Shown: in pieces, positions 26,341 through 34,923 of the stretch | Layout of the letters: every line of letters starts with the position of its first letter | Position numbering within the stretch: position 1 is the stretch's first letter | Origin: Tardiphaga alba | GTDB taxonomy: Bacteria > Pseudomonadota > Alphaproteobacteria > Rhizobiales > Xanthobacteraceae | DNA length: 64,000 nucleotides | NCBI RefSeq assembly: GCF_018279705.1 | Contig: NZ_CP036498.1 | Location: 4,977,001 to 5,041,000 of the forward strand | Direction: 5' to 3' | The notes under the pieces: model-generated | What the model saw: only the letters and a program-made list of their open reading frames with translations | Told to the model about the DNA's origin: nothing | Databases searched by the model: none | Translations under genes and position numbers: made by a program

Positions 26341-26521
26341 GGCTGGAGCCTATCCAGAGCCGCGCCTGTACCAGCGCAGCGGACACCGTCCGGCAGGCCA
26401 TGCCGAACAAGGCCCAGCGCCAGTCGCCGGCCATGAGGACAATGGCGCGCTCCAGCAGCCAGACGCGCAGGCGCCAGAGCCGGTCGTCTTGGGGAAAGCC
26501 CAGGCTTTCGAATGCGTTCAT
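26333..26521 (-). CDS. Small hypothetical protein (62 aa)
   Basis: A 62-residue reading frame with a good ribosome site (GGAAGGA 8 nt before ATG 26521). The sequence begins MNAFESLGFP. It then has basic residues RLWRLRVW and a moderately hydrophobic stretch (about residues 24-50, including AIVLMAGDWRWALFGMACR), suggesting membrane contact. It sits between the GST-like gene and the divergent WYL regulator and is bracketed by their two operators. Operator 1 overlaps its last codons. The family is not recognised. A real gene is likely from the ribosome site and placement, but not proven. Confidence 0.5.
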   Translation of the reverse strand: MNAFESLGFPQDDRLWRLRVWLLERAIVLMAGDWRWALFGMACRTVSAALVQARLWIGSSRC

Positions 26522-26568
26522 CGCAGGAATCCTTCCGTTTTCATGGTTGGCTCCTGTATGACGAACCC

Positions 26569-26592
26569 CTGCTGCCAACATGCTGTCAGCAG
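26569..26592. promoter_or_regulatory. Candidate WYL-regulator operator 2 (own promoter)
   Basis: A 24-bp palindrome with arms CTGCTG and CAGCAG; 10 of 12 positions pair. It lies 17 nt before the regulator start codon and 47 nt before the small divergent gene, so it could control both. Confidence 0.65.
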
Positions 26593-26609
26593 TGTGCAAC
26601 GAGGACATC

Positions 26610-27308
26610 ATGAGACGCGCCGATCGCCTGTTTCAGATCATCCAGGTGCTGCGACGAACGCAGAAACCTCTGACGGCGGATGCCATCGCGGCCGAACTGG
26701 AGACGTCCAAGCGCACGATCTACCGCGATATCGCGACCCTGATGGGGCAGCGCGTGCCGATTCGCGGCGAGGCCGGCATGGGCTACATTCTGGAGAGCGG
26801 CTTCGACATGCCGCCCTTGATGCTGACACCGGACGAGATCGAAGCCGCCGTGCTCGGCGCGCAATGGGTGATGGGCCATGCCGATCCGGCGCTGGCCACC
26901 GCAGCGAAAGACCTGATCGCCAAGATCGCCGACACCGTGCCGGAGCGGCTCCGCCCCTTCGTGCTGGAACCGGCGAGCCGCGCCCGGCCGCATTTCCGCG
27001 GCAGCGCCGATGCGCTCGATATGGTGCAGATGCGCGCACATATTCACGCCGGCAAGAAAGTGCGGCTCTGCTACCGCGACGAATCCGGCCGCGACAGCGA
27101 GCGCATCATCTGGCCGATCGCGGTGGGCTATCTCGAAGCCGTGCGCCTGCTCGCCGCCTGGTGCGAACTCCGCAGTGACTTCCGCAGTTTCCGCACCGAC
27201 CGCGCCGTGACGGCGGAATATCTCGACGAAAAATACCCCGAACGCCGCGAAGTGTTGCGCACCCGCTGGCGCAAGACGCTGGCCTGGGAACCGCCGACCG
27301 ACGCTTGA
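26610..27308 (+). CDS. YafY-type transcriptional regulator with WYL domain
   Basis: A 232-residue regulator. The N-terminal helix-turn-helix (RRADRLFQIIQVLRRTQKPL, ELETSKRTIYRDIATL) is of the HTH_11/DeoR type. The C-terminal WYL domain contains HAGKKVRLCYRDESGRDSER and IIWPIAVGYLEAVRLLAAW; the canonical W-Y-L triplet is changed to V-G-Y here. WYL domains sense small ligands or single-stranded nucleic acid. ATG 26610 has GAGG 5 nt upstream; in-frame codons before it fall inside the operator. It is likely autoregulated through 26569-26592 and controls the GST-like gene through 26315-26340. Confidence 0.88.
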   Translation: MRRADRLFQIIQVLRRTQKPLTADAIAAELETSKRTIYRDIATLMGQRVPIRGEAGMGYILESGFDMPPLMLTPDEIEAAVLGAQWVMGHADPALATAAKDLIAKIADTVPERLRPFVLEPASRARPHFRGSADALDMVQMRAHIHAGKKVRLCYRDESGRDSERIIWPIAVGYLEAVRLLAAWCELRSDFRSFRTDRAVTAEYLDEKYPERREVLRTRWRKTLAWEPPTDA

Positions 27309-27322
27309 GCGTCTGGCGAGAC

Positions 27323-27679
27323 ATGCCCGATCGCGCTAAACCGCGCGGCATGACGACCATTGTCCCCACCGATGAAGCGAGCCCGTGCCAGGCCTGCGGC
27401 GCCTGCTGCTCCTATTCGAGTAACTGGCCGCGCTTCACCATCGAGGATGATGCGGAGCTCGACCTGATCCCAGCGAAATTCGTGAATGAGCGTCAGTCAG
27501 GCATGCGCTGCGACGGCGATCGCTGTAGCGCGCTGACGGGCAAAGTGGGGGAATTCGTCGCCTGCGGTGTCTACGACGTCAGGCCGGATGTATGCCGGAC
27601 CTGCATGCCGGGCGATCCCGAATGCGCCATGGCGCGGCGCCGCCATGGACTGCCGATACTGGCAGCCCCGGACTGGTAG
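27323..27679 (+). CDS. YkgJ-family cysteine-cluster protein
   Basis: A 118-residue protein with the CxxCGACC motif (CQACGACCSY) near the N-terminus and further cysteines at MRCDGDRCSAL, FVACGVYDVRPDVCRTC and GDPECAMA. This pattern is the Zn/Fe-chelating YkgJ (UPF0153-like) domain. The biochemical role of the family is not settled. The start is uncertain: ATG 27323 has GGCGAG 4 nt upstream, and ATG 27350 would remove nine residues. It begins 15 nt after the WYL regulator and may be co-transcribed with it. Confidence 0.8.
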   Translation: MPDRAKPRGMTTIVPTDEASPCQACGACCSYSSNWPRFTIEDDAELDLIPAKFVNERQSGMRCDGDRCSALTGKVGEFVACGVYDVRPDVCRTCMPGDPECAMARRRHGLPILAAPDW

Positions 27680-27693
27680 TTCGACCGGTCGCC

Positions 27694-28101
27694 TTAAGCG
27701 ATGACGCGCTCGACCTCGATCTCGTCATCGAGATCGTCGTCGAGCGGTGCAATCGTCGACAGCGGCTTGGTCGACAGCGTGATCGCCTTGCGGCTGCTAT
27801 AGGCCGACACCGATACGCTGCGCACCGACGGTGCTTCATGGGCCAGCGCATAGAGCGTGGAACCGACGCGGCCGCCGTGCTCGATCAGATCGCGCTCATT
27901 GCAGCTCGATGCGATGGAGATCGCAAGCGCATGCATGTGATTGCGGCGATAGCAGAACAGCGCCAGCATCGCGCGGACGTCAGAGGGCACGCTGGCAACA
28001 AGATGGGGCAGGCCATTTTCATTCGCGCGATACATTGCACCCAGCATGTCATCACTGACGGGGCAACGATCGTTCTCAAAAGCTTGACGGCTGGACCACA
28101 T
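27694..28101 (-). CDS. Hypothetical protein (135 aa)
   Basis: A 135-residue soluble protein with a strong ribosome site (AAGGAGAG, 6-8 nt before ATG 28101). Features are MLGAMYRANENGLPHLVASV, a helical block MLALFCYRRNHMHALAISIA, and an acidic tail LDDDLDDEIEVERVIA. There is no signal peptide, membrane helix or known catalytic motif. It is convergent with the YkgJ-like gene, 14 nt away. I do not recognise the family. Codon use looks native. Confidence 0.7.
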   Translation of the reverse strand: MWSSRQAFENDRCPVSDDMLGAMYRANENGLPHLVASVPSDVRAMLALFCYRRNHMHALAISIASSCNERDLIEHGGRVGSTLYALAHEAPSVRSVSVSAYSSRKAITLSTKPLSTIAPLDDDLDDEIEVERVIA

Positions 28102-28258
28102 GTTCTTCTCTCCTTGATAAGGAAGATGCGGTCCAATTCGCTAACGTGCGGTTAACCAACAGCCTTAACGGCCGTGTGCGACTCTTGCGCAACAGTGGTA
28201 AATATGGCAGTCGCGCCACACGCCTGACGCAAGATTGCCGCAGGTCTTGCCTGCCGCG

Positions 28259-28648
28259 TCAGCTGTTCGCGACGATGTAGATGGCGAGGAAGAAGCCGGT
28301 CAGGTGATGCAGGGCCTGATCGATACCGATCAGCCACCAGAACCAGCGCGAGGTCTGTGTGATCTCGAAATGCGCCACCAGCCATCCCTTGCATCGGTCG
28401 ATGGTGATGTGAATCGCAAAATCAACGAGGCCGAGGAACCAGAGCTTTGGCTGCACGGCGGCGATGATCGCGGTGGTAAGAACGCCGTGGATCGCGCAAT
28501 GAATGAGCAGCGGCAGCGCCCAGCCGGTCTTCTGGTCCTTGCCCATGGCAAGCCAGGCATTCTGCAGCACGAAGTCCGCGATCACGTGCTTCACGGTCAG
28601 CGCGAGCATCCAGCCGACAAGCCCGCCCAAAGCAATCGACGACGACAT
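28259..28648 (-). CDS. DUF3307 membrane protein
   Basis: A 129-residue integral membrane protein with four predicted helices. The DUF3307 pattern is visible: KHVIADFVLQN in helix 1, HCAIHGVL in helix 2, DFAIHITIDRCKGW in helix 3 and IDQALHHLTGFFLA in helix 4. The conserved His and Asp residues suggest metal or phosphate-ester chemistry, but no activity is established. ATG 28648 was chosen as start because the first helix follows directly; the frame stays open upstream to 28747. No clear Shine-Dalgarno. Confidence 0.8.
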   Translation of the reverse strand: MSSSIALGGLVGWMLALTVKHVIADFVLQNAWLAMGKDQKTGWALPLLIHCAIHGVLTTAIIAAVQPKLWFLGLVDFAIHITIDRCKGWLVAHFEITQTSRWFWWLIGIDQALHHLTGFFLAIYIVANS

Positions 28649-28813
28649 TGCAGGAAACACGCCAGTGCCCTTCTCACAGTCACGATGGTGGCTGGTCAGC
28701 CGCCGGTCGCTCGCCCCATTTATGACACCGCGGCGTCCGGAATGCACGCCATGGAACCAGGAAACTCACCGCTTCGTGTTGCGCCTTTTGCCACGGCCGC
28801 AACATGATCACCA

Positions 28814-29649
28814 TCAATGCGCCAGCCGAAGCTCGCCGATCGCCTTGCGCAGCTGCTCGCCCTTCGGATCGCGGGAACCGCACGGGCACGGGTGATCGCG
28901 CCCGACAAATCAGCAATGTCCAGCGCGCCGTCGAAGCAGGGCTTGGCAAGGCCATCGATGATCTGGTGCCACGCCGCCATGCCGTGGCGATAGCCGGTGC
29001 CATAGCCCTCGATCATCGTCGCCGATTGCACCACGGCCTCGACCGCATCGGGCCGCATGGTCAGCGCACGATCGACCATGTGCAGCCAGCGCTCGACCCA
29101 GACGCGCTCGATCTCGTAGCGCGTGGACAGGCGCCGCCAGTGCCGCAACCACGCCTCGAATTCGAGGCGCTTGATACCGACGATGCTCGCTTTGCTGAAA
29201 CGGATCTGCACCGTGCGATGCGCGCAATAGATGCGCTCCAGCAGCCGCATCGCCGGCTTGCCGACGATATCCGGCAGCGACGACATCAGCTCGTCCAAAC
29301 GGAAGCGTCGTTTATCGACTACCGGCTTGCGGCCCGGCGTCACCGGCTCCTGCAGCTTCAATTGCGCGATGCGGATGGGATCGTGATAGCTCATGCGCTC
29401 GGCCAGCAACTGAGCGATCTCGCAAAACATAGCATCATCGACACCGCGCTTGCCGACGAAGCGGCGCAGCCGGTCGCAATAGAGCTGCGCATAGGCGGGG
29501 CTCTGATAGTCGATCAAGAGCGCCACGCTGTTCGCTGCGATCACCCGCACCGGCGCCGGCAAGCCCACGGGATACTCCACCGCGGCGACGTCATTGATGC
29601 CCGCGATTTCGCCGAGGGTCGAGCGAATGACATGGGTGAAGCCGGCCAC
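28814..29649 (-). CDS. Orphan DUF6537-like protein (indolepyruvate oxidoreductase C-terminal domain), frameshifted near its 3' end
   Basis: About 278 residues resembling the C-terminal domain that follows the pyruvate-oxidoreductase-like part in indolepyruvate oxidoreductase beta proteins (FTHVIRSTLGEIAGINDVAA, LLIDYQSPAYAQLYCDRL, MSYHDPIRIAQLKL). No N-terminal oxidoreductase domain precedes it: GTG 29649 comes 15 nt after the upstream gene. Near 28870-28883 the frame breaks. Reading on in frame gives a poor tail ending at 28720, while a single-base shift restores DPKGEQLRKAIGELRLAH and a stop at 28814-28816. That looks like a one-base deletion or sequencing error. Family assignment is from memory of the domain. 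Confidence 0.55.
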
Positions 29650-29664
29650 GATGAATCCTGAACC

Positions 29665-30330
29665 TTACGCGGGCTGCACGGCAGGCACGGTGGCCGTGAC
29701 CGGCGCATCGCGCTGCGACAGCCGCGCTTCCAGCGTGCCGATATTCTCGAACAGCCGCGCGCTGGCGAGGCGCAGGAAGAAGAATCCGAATTCCGGATTC
29801 TGCACATAGAGTTCTTCCACCTGCGCATAGGTCACGCTCAGCACGAGGCCCGCCTCGATACATTCCAGCGTCTGCGTGCGCTCTCCCATGGGCGACAGCA
29901 TGCCGAGTTCGCCGACCAGCGCGCCGACCGGCAGTTCGATGCCGGACTCGACGAGGCGATAGCGGCCGGACACAATGTAGAACATCCGGTCGGCCTTCTC
30001 GTCCTTGTAGAACAGGATTTCGCCGGCATTGCATTTCTGCTTGGTCATGAACGGCTTCAGCCATTCCATCGACAGGTCCGAATTCACCGACTTCTTCACG
30101 TCGCGCACCAACTGCAGCATCTGGCGCAGGCGCCAAATATTCACCGGCAACAGCACGGCATGCAGCACCAGCGTCGGATAATTGTGCGTCGGGATCGAGA
30201 TCGCGATCAGCAGCAGGTTGGCCATGATGCCGAACACCCGCAGCGGGATCATCGTCCGCATGGTGGCCGTCGCCACCACGAAGATCGTGGCCGCGGCGCT
30301 GCCGAAATGATGGAGATAGGACACATCCAT
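29665..30330 (-). CDS. Membrane-anchored cyclic-nucleotide-binding (CRP-fold) protein
   Basis: A 221-residue protein. The N-terminal part (residues 1-75) holds two or three hydrophobic helices (AAATIFVVATATM, RVFGIMANLLLIAISI). The C-terminal half is a cyclic-nucleotide-binding barrel: AGEILFYKDEKADRMFYIVS, then LPVGALVGELGMLSPMGERTQT, which matches the phosphate-binding cassette (GE...R-T). There is no helix-turn-helix, so it is a sensor rather than a transcription factor. ATG 30330 was taken as start; the frame is open to a GTG at 30396. It precedes the frameshifted DUF6537-like gene. Confidence 0.8.
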   Translation of the reverse strand: MDVSYLHHFGSAAATIFVVATATMRTMIPLRVFGIMANLLLIAISIPTHNYPTLVLHAVLLPVNIWRLRQMLQLVRDVKKSVNSDLSMEWLKPFMTKQKCNAGEILFYKDEKADRMFYIVSGRYRLVESGIELPVGALVGELGMLSPMGERTQTLECIEAGLVLSVTYAQVEELYVQNPEFGFFFLRLASARLFENIGTLEARLSQRDAPVTATVPAVQPA

Positions 30331-30536
30331 GAGCGCGAACCGGATTTGAGAAAGCGACTGTTGTGTCCCCCGTCCGTGTGAAGGAGCGATGACCACAGAC
30401 AGCGGCGTCTGCCATATAACCTGTCGGGTTAATATAGCTGGTCCTGCAACCTGTGAAAATGAGACGATCGGGCGTGAAGATTGACGCGCTCTCGCAGGAC
30501 GGGCACCGTCACGCGCGTTTGAAGGAGCATAACAAC

Positions 30537-31328
30537 ATGTCGGAAACGACAGATACCGCCGACAATTCGGCCCCTATCCTGACCATCGACGGTCCCCGCG
30601 CCACCATTCGCCTGAACCGGCCAGCCAAGCTCAACCGGCTGTCACAGTCCGATCTCGATGAGTTGATGAGATTGTTCGACCGGGTGGAAGCCGACCCGTC
30701 CATCCGGGTGCTGGTGTTGACCGGGACCGGCCGCGCCTTCAGCGCCGGCTTCGACCTCACCGCCATCGCCGCCCGGGCGGCCAGCACGCCGGCGGACTCG
30801 TCATCCGGCTCTGCGTTCGAGGCGGTGGCCAACCGGCTGGAGGATCTCGGCGTGCCGACCATCTGCCGGCTCAATGGCGGCGTCTATGGCGGCTCCACCG
30901 ACCTGGCACTGGCCTGCGATTTCCGCATCGGGCTCGACACCGCGGAGATGTTCATGCCGGCGGCGCGGCTGGGGCTGCACTATTACAAAGGCGGCATCAA
31001 ACGCTATGTGAGCCGGCTCGGCGCCGACAATGCCAAACGGCTGTTCCTGACGGCCGAGAAGATCGACGCCCAGGAGATGCTGCGGATCGGCTACCTGACA
31101 TCGATCGCGACGACGCGGGCGCTGGATGGCGAAGTGGACCGGCTGGCGACCATGCTGGGCGGCAACGCGCCGCTGGCGATGCGCGGCATGAAGCAGGCGA
31201 TCAACGAATTCGCCCGCGGCGAGCTGGATGAAGCCGCTGCGGATCAACGGGCACGCGACAGCATGCGTGGGGACGAGATCAAGGAAGGGACGAAAGCGTT
31301 CGCGGAGAAGCGGGCGCCGCGGTTTTAA
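30537..31328 (+). CDS. Enoyl-CoA hydratase/isomerase family protein
   Basis: A 263-residue crotonase-fold protein. IRLNRPAKLNRLSQSDLDEL opens the fold, GTGRAFSAGFDLTAIA forms the first oxyanion-hole strand, and LNGGVYGGSTDLALACDFRI forms the second. The start ATG 30537 has GAAGGAG 9 nt upstream; codons further 5' are in frame but unsupported. It is a single gene before a family D repeat, and heads the beta-oxidation-rich part of the window. The specific substrate is unknown. An inverted repeat around 30414-30435 (AACC-N5-GGTT with ATAT flanks) lies in its promoter region. Confidence 0.85.
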   Translation: MSETTDTADNSAPILTIDGPRATIRLNRPAKLNRLSQSDLDELMRLFDRVEADPSIRVLVLTGTGRAFSAGFDLTAIAARAASTPADSSSGSAFEAVANRLEDLGVPTICRLNGGVYGGSTDLALACDFRIGLDTAEMFMPAARLGLHYYKGGIKRYVSRLGADNAKRLFLTAEKIDAQEMLRIGYLTSIATTRALDGEVDRLATMLGGNAPLAMRGMKQAINEFARGELDEAAADQRARDSMRGDEIKEGTKAFAEKRAPRF

Positions 31329-31357
31329 GGGTCACAGCAAGCGAAGGCACTCCTCTT

Positions 31358-31518
31358 CCTTCTCCCCTTGTGGGAGAAGGTGGCTCCGCGAAGCGGAGAC
31401 GGATGAGGGGTATGGCTGGGCTCGGAGCGTGTGGCTACCCCTCACCCGTCTGCGCGCTAAGAAGCGCGCATCCACCCTCTCCCACCCTGCACAGCTTCGC
31501 TGTGCTTGGGGAGAGGGG
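31358..31518. repeat. Palindromic intergenic element, family D
   Basis: CCTTCTCCCCTTGTGGGAG, then a small hairpin and ACGGATGAGGGG, pair with CCCCTCACCCGTC and CTCTCCCACC...GGGGAGAGG. The centre of about 30 bp includes GGCTCGGAG. Other copies are at 34924 and 42221, and a split copy is at 62929/63383. Confidence 0.88.
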
Positions 31519-31528
31519 AAGCGGAGTG

Positions 31529-32206
31529 TCACTCCACAAACGTCGCGACATCCCCGAGCTGCGCGCGGCTGGTGCGATAGCTGTTCACCTTGTGCGCCCC
31601 ATCCGCATAGCCGAACGAGATCCCGCACACCACGCGACGATCATCCGCCATGCCAAAGTGCTTGCGCACCACGGCCGAATGAAACGCCAAGGCCGCCTGC
31701 GGCACCGTGGCGATGCCGAGCGCCTGCGCGGCCAGCATGAAGTTGTTGACGTAGCCGCCGCAATCCACCGCACCGTAGATGCCGAGCGCTTCATCTGACG
31801 TGATGATCGCCACATGCGGCGCGCCGAAGAAGTTGAAGTTCTGCAGCGCCTGTTCGGCATAGGCGGCCTTGTCGCCGCGCGCGATGCCGAGTGTGTTGTA
31901 GAGCTGGAAACCGCTCTCGCGACGGCGGTCGAGATAGACGCCGCGATATTCACGCGGAAACTCGAAATCGCCTGAACTCGGCGTGCCCGATGCAGCGACG
32001 GGATAAAGGACGTCGCGGAACTTCTTTGTGGCTTCGCCCGACGTGATCGTCACCTGCCAGGGCTGGCTGTTGCACCACGACGCCGTGCGCTGCGCGGCGG
32101 TGAGGATACGGTCGATCACCTCGCGCGGCACGGCATCAGCCTTGTAGGCGCGGCAAGAATAGCGATCGGCGAAAAGCGTTTCGAGAGTGGAAATAGCGTC
32201 GGTCAT
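31529..32206 (-). CDS. Nitroreductase family protein
   Basis: A 225-residue FMN-dependent nitroreductase-like enzyme. FADRYSCRAYKADAVPRE is the N-terminal FMN-binding motif, AAQRTASWCNSQPWQVTI the second FMN contact, and LAAQALGIATVPQAALA the typical core helix. Family members reduce nitroaromatics, quinones or flavins with NAD(P)H in the cytosol. It stands between two repeats with no operon partner. The physiological substrate cannot be told from sequence. Confidence 0.88.
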   Translation of the reverse strand: MTDAISTLETLFADRYSCRAYKADAVPREVIDRILTAAQRTASWCNSQPWQVTITSGEATKKFRDVLYPVAASGTPSSGDFEFPREYRGVYLDRRRESGFQLYNTLGIARGDKAAYAEQALQNFNFFGAPHVAIITSDEALGIYGAVDCGGYVNNFMLAAQALGIATVPQAALAFHSAVVRKHFGMADDRRVVCGISFGYADGAHKVNSYRTSRAQLGDVATFVE

Positions 32207-32219
32207 GTTGTCTTTCTTC

Positions 32220-32308
32220 GTAGCCCGGGTGGAGCGTAGCGTAACCCGGGGTCCGGCGTTTCAGCTATCTCGACATCCCCGGATTGCGCTGCGCTCCATC
32301 CGGGCTAC
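32220..32308. repeat. Palindromic intergenic element, family B
   Basis: GTAGCCCGGGTGGAGCGTAG at the left is mirrored by CTCCATCCGGGCTAC at the right. It starts 14 nt upstream of the nitroreductase gene. Confidence 0.9.
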
Positions 32309-32317
32309 GGGACGGAG

Positions 32318-33544
32318 TTAACGTCCCTTGGTCGGCACCTTGTTGAACGGCACGTCCTTATCGACGCGGATGTCACCGGGCAGGCCCAGCACGCGTTCGG
32401 CGATGATGTTGCGGAGAATCTCATCGGTGCCGCCAGCGATGCGCATCGAGGGCGAACTCAGGATCGTCGCCTGGAATTCGCCATGCGCTTCCGCATCCTC
32501 GCCGACCAGCGCGCCCGAGGCGCCCTGCAGATCGGCAGCGAACATGGCGATGTCCTGCATCATCATGCCCGACACCAGCTTGCCGATCGAATTTTCCGGC
32601 CCCGGACGTTCGCCCTTCGACAGCGCCGAGATCGAACGGTAGCTCGTATAGGTCAGGCCGGAATTCTTCACGGCCCAGCTTGCGAGCTTCGAGCGCACAT
32701 TGGGATCGTTGATGGCGAGGCCATCCTCCAGCATCAGCTTGCTGCAATAGTCGAACAGTTCCAGGAAACCGGTATGGACGCGGGCGCCGATGGACATGCG
32801 CTCATTCATCAGCGTGGTCAGCGACACGTTCCAGCCATCGCCGACGGCGCCGAGACGCTGGCTGTCCGGAATGCGCACATTGGTGAAGAACACCTCGTTG
32901 AATTCCTGCATGCCATTGGCCTGCTTGATCGGCTTCACCTCGACGCCTTCGCTCTTCATGTCCAGGAAGAACATGGTGAGGCCCTTGTGCTTGGGCACAT
33001 TGGGATCCGTGCGGGTGATCAGGATGCCGTAATCCGAATAATGCGCGCCGGAGGTCCAGATCTTCTGGCCGTTGATGATCCAGTCGTCGCCGTCCTTCTC
33101 CGCGCGCGTGCGCAGGCCCGCGACGTCGGAACCGCCGGCGGGCTCGGAGAACAGCTGGCACCAGACTTTTTCGCCTGACGCGAGCGGCGGCAGATATTGG
33201 CGCTTCTGGTCTTCGGTCGCATAGGCCATCACGGTGGGGCCGCACATGCCCTGGCCGATGGCAAAGGGGCGCGAGAGCTTGTCATAGACGCCCTCCTCCT
33301 GCTGCCAGATCACGCGCTCGATGGGCGTCGAACCGCGACCGCCATATTCCTTCGGCCAATGCAGGCAGGCCCAGCCGGCCTCGGCCTTCTTCTTCTGCCA
33401 GGCCTTGGAATCACCGAGCATCGAGTCGCGCTTGGCGTTGGGATCGGACAGAGCTGCATGCAGCTCCTTCGGTGCATTGGCAGCGATCCACTTGCGCGCG
33501 ATGGCGCGGAATTCGGCTTCCTGCGGCGTGTCATCGAAATTCAT
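32318..33544 (-). CDS. Acyl-CoA dehydrogenase, large-subunit (PimC-like) type
   Basis: A 408-residue flavoprotein. Motifs are EYGGRGSTPIERVIWQQEEG, QLFSEPAGGSDVAGLRTRAE (FAD/substrate), NGQKIWTSGAHYSDYGILIT and C-terminal GGTDEILRNIIAERVLGLPG. The Glu of the canonical YEGT motif is replaced by Gly (AGGT), as in subunits of heteromeric dehydrogenases where the active site is shared or the base lies elsewhere. The N-terminus MNFDDTPQEAEFRAIARKWI is typical. It is closely related to the next gene on this strand (33662), and a small-type dehydrogenase lies at 35084. It would oxidise an acyl-CoA and pass electrons to ETF. The start has no strong ribosome site. Confidence 0.88.
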   Translation of the reverse strand: MNFDDTPQEAEFRAIARKWIAANAPKELHAALSDPNAKRDSMLGDSKAWQKKKAEAGWACLHWPKEYGGRGSTPIERVIWQQEEGVYDKLSRPFAIGQGMCGPTVMAYATEDQKRQYLPPLASGEKVWCQLFSEPAGGSDVAGLRTRAEKDGDDWIINGQKIWTSGAHYSDYGILITRTDPNVPKHKGLTMFFLDMKSEGVEVKPIKQANGMQEFNEVFFTNVRIPDSQRLGAVGDGWNVSLTTLMNERMSIGARVHTGFLELFDYCSKLMLEDGLAINDPNVRSKLASWAVKNSGLTYTSYRSISALSKGERPGPENSIGKLVSGMMMQDIAMFAADLQGASGALVGEDAEAHGEFQATILSSPSMRIAGGTDEILRNIIAERVLGLPGDIRVDKDVPFNKVPTKGR

Positions 33545-33567
33545 CGGTCTCGTCTTTCTCGGTTCTC

Positions 33568-33656
33568 GTAGCCCGGATGGAGCGAAGCGCAATCCGGGAA
33601 TGTCGAAATTGTTGAAACGCCGGTCCCCGGATTTCGCTGCGCGCCATCCGGGCTAC
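33568..33656. repeat. Palindromic intergenic element, family B
   Basis: GTAGCCCGGATGGAGCGAAG is mirrored by GCGCCATCCGGGCTAC, between two acyl-CoA dehydrogenase genes of the same strand. Confidence 0.9.
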
Positions 33657-33661
33657 GGGAG

Positions 33662-34906
33662 CTATCGTCCCCTTGTGGGGATCTTGTTGAACGGCACGTC
33701 CTTGTCGACGCGGATGTCCCCGGGCAGGCCCAGCACGCGCTCCGCGATGATGTTGCGCAGGATCTCGTCGGTGCCGCCCTCGACGCGTGTCGCCGGTGAG
33801 CGCAGCAGCATCGCCTGGAATTTGCCGGCGACCTCCGCATCCTCCGGGCTGTTCAGCACACCGGCAGCGCCCTGCAGGTCGAGCGCATAGGTCGCGACCT
33901 CCTGGGTCATGGCGCCGGCGACCAGCTTGCCGATGGAATTCTCCGGCCCCGGCCGCTCGCCGCGCGAGAGCGCCGAGATCGAACGGAAGCTTGTATAGCG
34001 CAGGCCCGACGCACGCACGGCGTAGGTTGCGAGCCTGGAGCGCACGGCAGGATTGTCGATCGCCGGGCCATCCTCCAGCGTGAGGTTGCTGACGAAGTCG
34101 AACAGTTCGGGGAAACCGGTCGCGACGCCGGCGCCGATCGCCATGCGCTCATTCATCAGCGTGGTGAGCGACACATTCCAGCCATCGCCGACCGCGCCAA
34201 GGCGCTGGTGATCGGGAATGCGGACATCTGTGAAGTAGACTTCGTTGAATTCGGACTGCCCGTTGGCCTGCTTGATCGGCTTGATCTCGACGCCGGGGCT
34301 CTTCATGTCCAGGAAGAACATGGTGAGGCCCTTGTGCTTGGGCACGGTGGGGTCGGTGCGGGTGATCAGGATGCCGTAGTCGGAATAATGTGCACCCGAT
34401 GTCCAGATCTTCTGGCCGTTGATGACCCAGTCGTCGCCGTCCTTCTCCGCGCGCGTGCGCAGGCCGGCCACGTCGGAGCCACCGGCGGGCTCGGAGAAAA
34501 GTTGGCACCAGACCTTTTCGCCGGAGGCGAGCGGCGGCAGATAATGGCGCTTATGCTCTTCCGAGGCATAGGCCATCATGGTCGGGCCGCACATGCCCTG
34601 GCCGATGATGAAGAGCGCGCCGAGCTTGCCGAACACGCCCTCTTCCTGCTGCCAGATCACCCGCTCGATGGGCGATGCGCCGCGCCCGCCATAGTCCTTC
34701 GGCCAGTGCGGCACCGCCCAGCCGGCATCAGCCTTCTTCTTCTGCCAGACCTTTGCGACCTCGAGGATATTGGCATGTTTGAGCTGGACGCGGCCGAGCG
34801 AGGCCTTCTTCAGCTCATCGGCATATTCATGCGGCGCATTGGCCGCGATCCATTCACGCGCCTTGGCGCGAAATTCCGCTTCTTGCGGAGTATCATCGAA
34901 GTTCAT
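33662..34906 (-). CDS. Acyl-CoA dehydrogenase, large-subunit (PimC-like) type, paralogue
   Basis: A 414-residue paralogue of the gene at 32318, sharing the opening MNFDDTPQEAEFRA, the FAD block FSEPAGGSDVAGLRTRAEKD and the end ERVLGLPGDIRVDKDVPFNK. An insertion near residue 25 (ADELKKASLGRVQLKHANIL) distinguishes it. The canonical catalytic position again reads Gly (EGGT). ATG 34906 has AAGGA 9 nt upstream. Two large subunits with one small subunit suggests either two heteromers sharing the small chain, or recent duplication toward a second substrate. Confidence 0.88.
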   Translation of the reverse strand: MNFDDTPQEAEFRAKAREWIAANAPHEYADELKKASLGRVQLKHANILEVAKVWQKKKADAGWAVPHWPKDYGGRGASPIERVIWQQEEGVFGKLGALFIIGQGMCGPTMMAYASEEHKRHYLPPLASGEKVWCQLFSEPAGGSDVAGLRTRAEKDGDDWVINGQKIWTSGAHYSDYGILITRTDPTVPKHKGLTMFFLDMKSPGVEIKPIKQANGQSEFNEVYFTDVRIPDHQRLGAVGDGWNVSLTTLMNERMAIGAGVATGFPELFDFVSNLTLEDGPAIDNPAVRSRLATYAVRASGLRYTSFRSISALSRGERPGPENSIGKLVAGAMTQEVATYALDLQGAAGVLNSPEDAEVAGKFQAMLLRSPATRVEGGTDEILRNIIAERVLGLPGDIRVDKDVPFNKIPTRGR

Positions 34907-34923
34907 CTGTCTCGGTCCTTCTT

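Noticed and set aside
28140..28175. Possible CtrA site (TTAA...TTAA) upstream of the 135-residue hypothetical gene.
   Set aside because: The spacing between TTAA boxes is 9 bp instead of the required 7, and there is no other cell-cycle signal.
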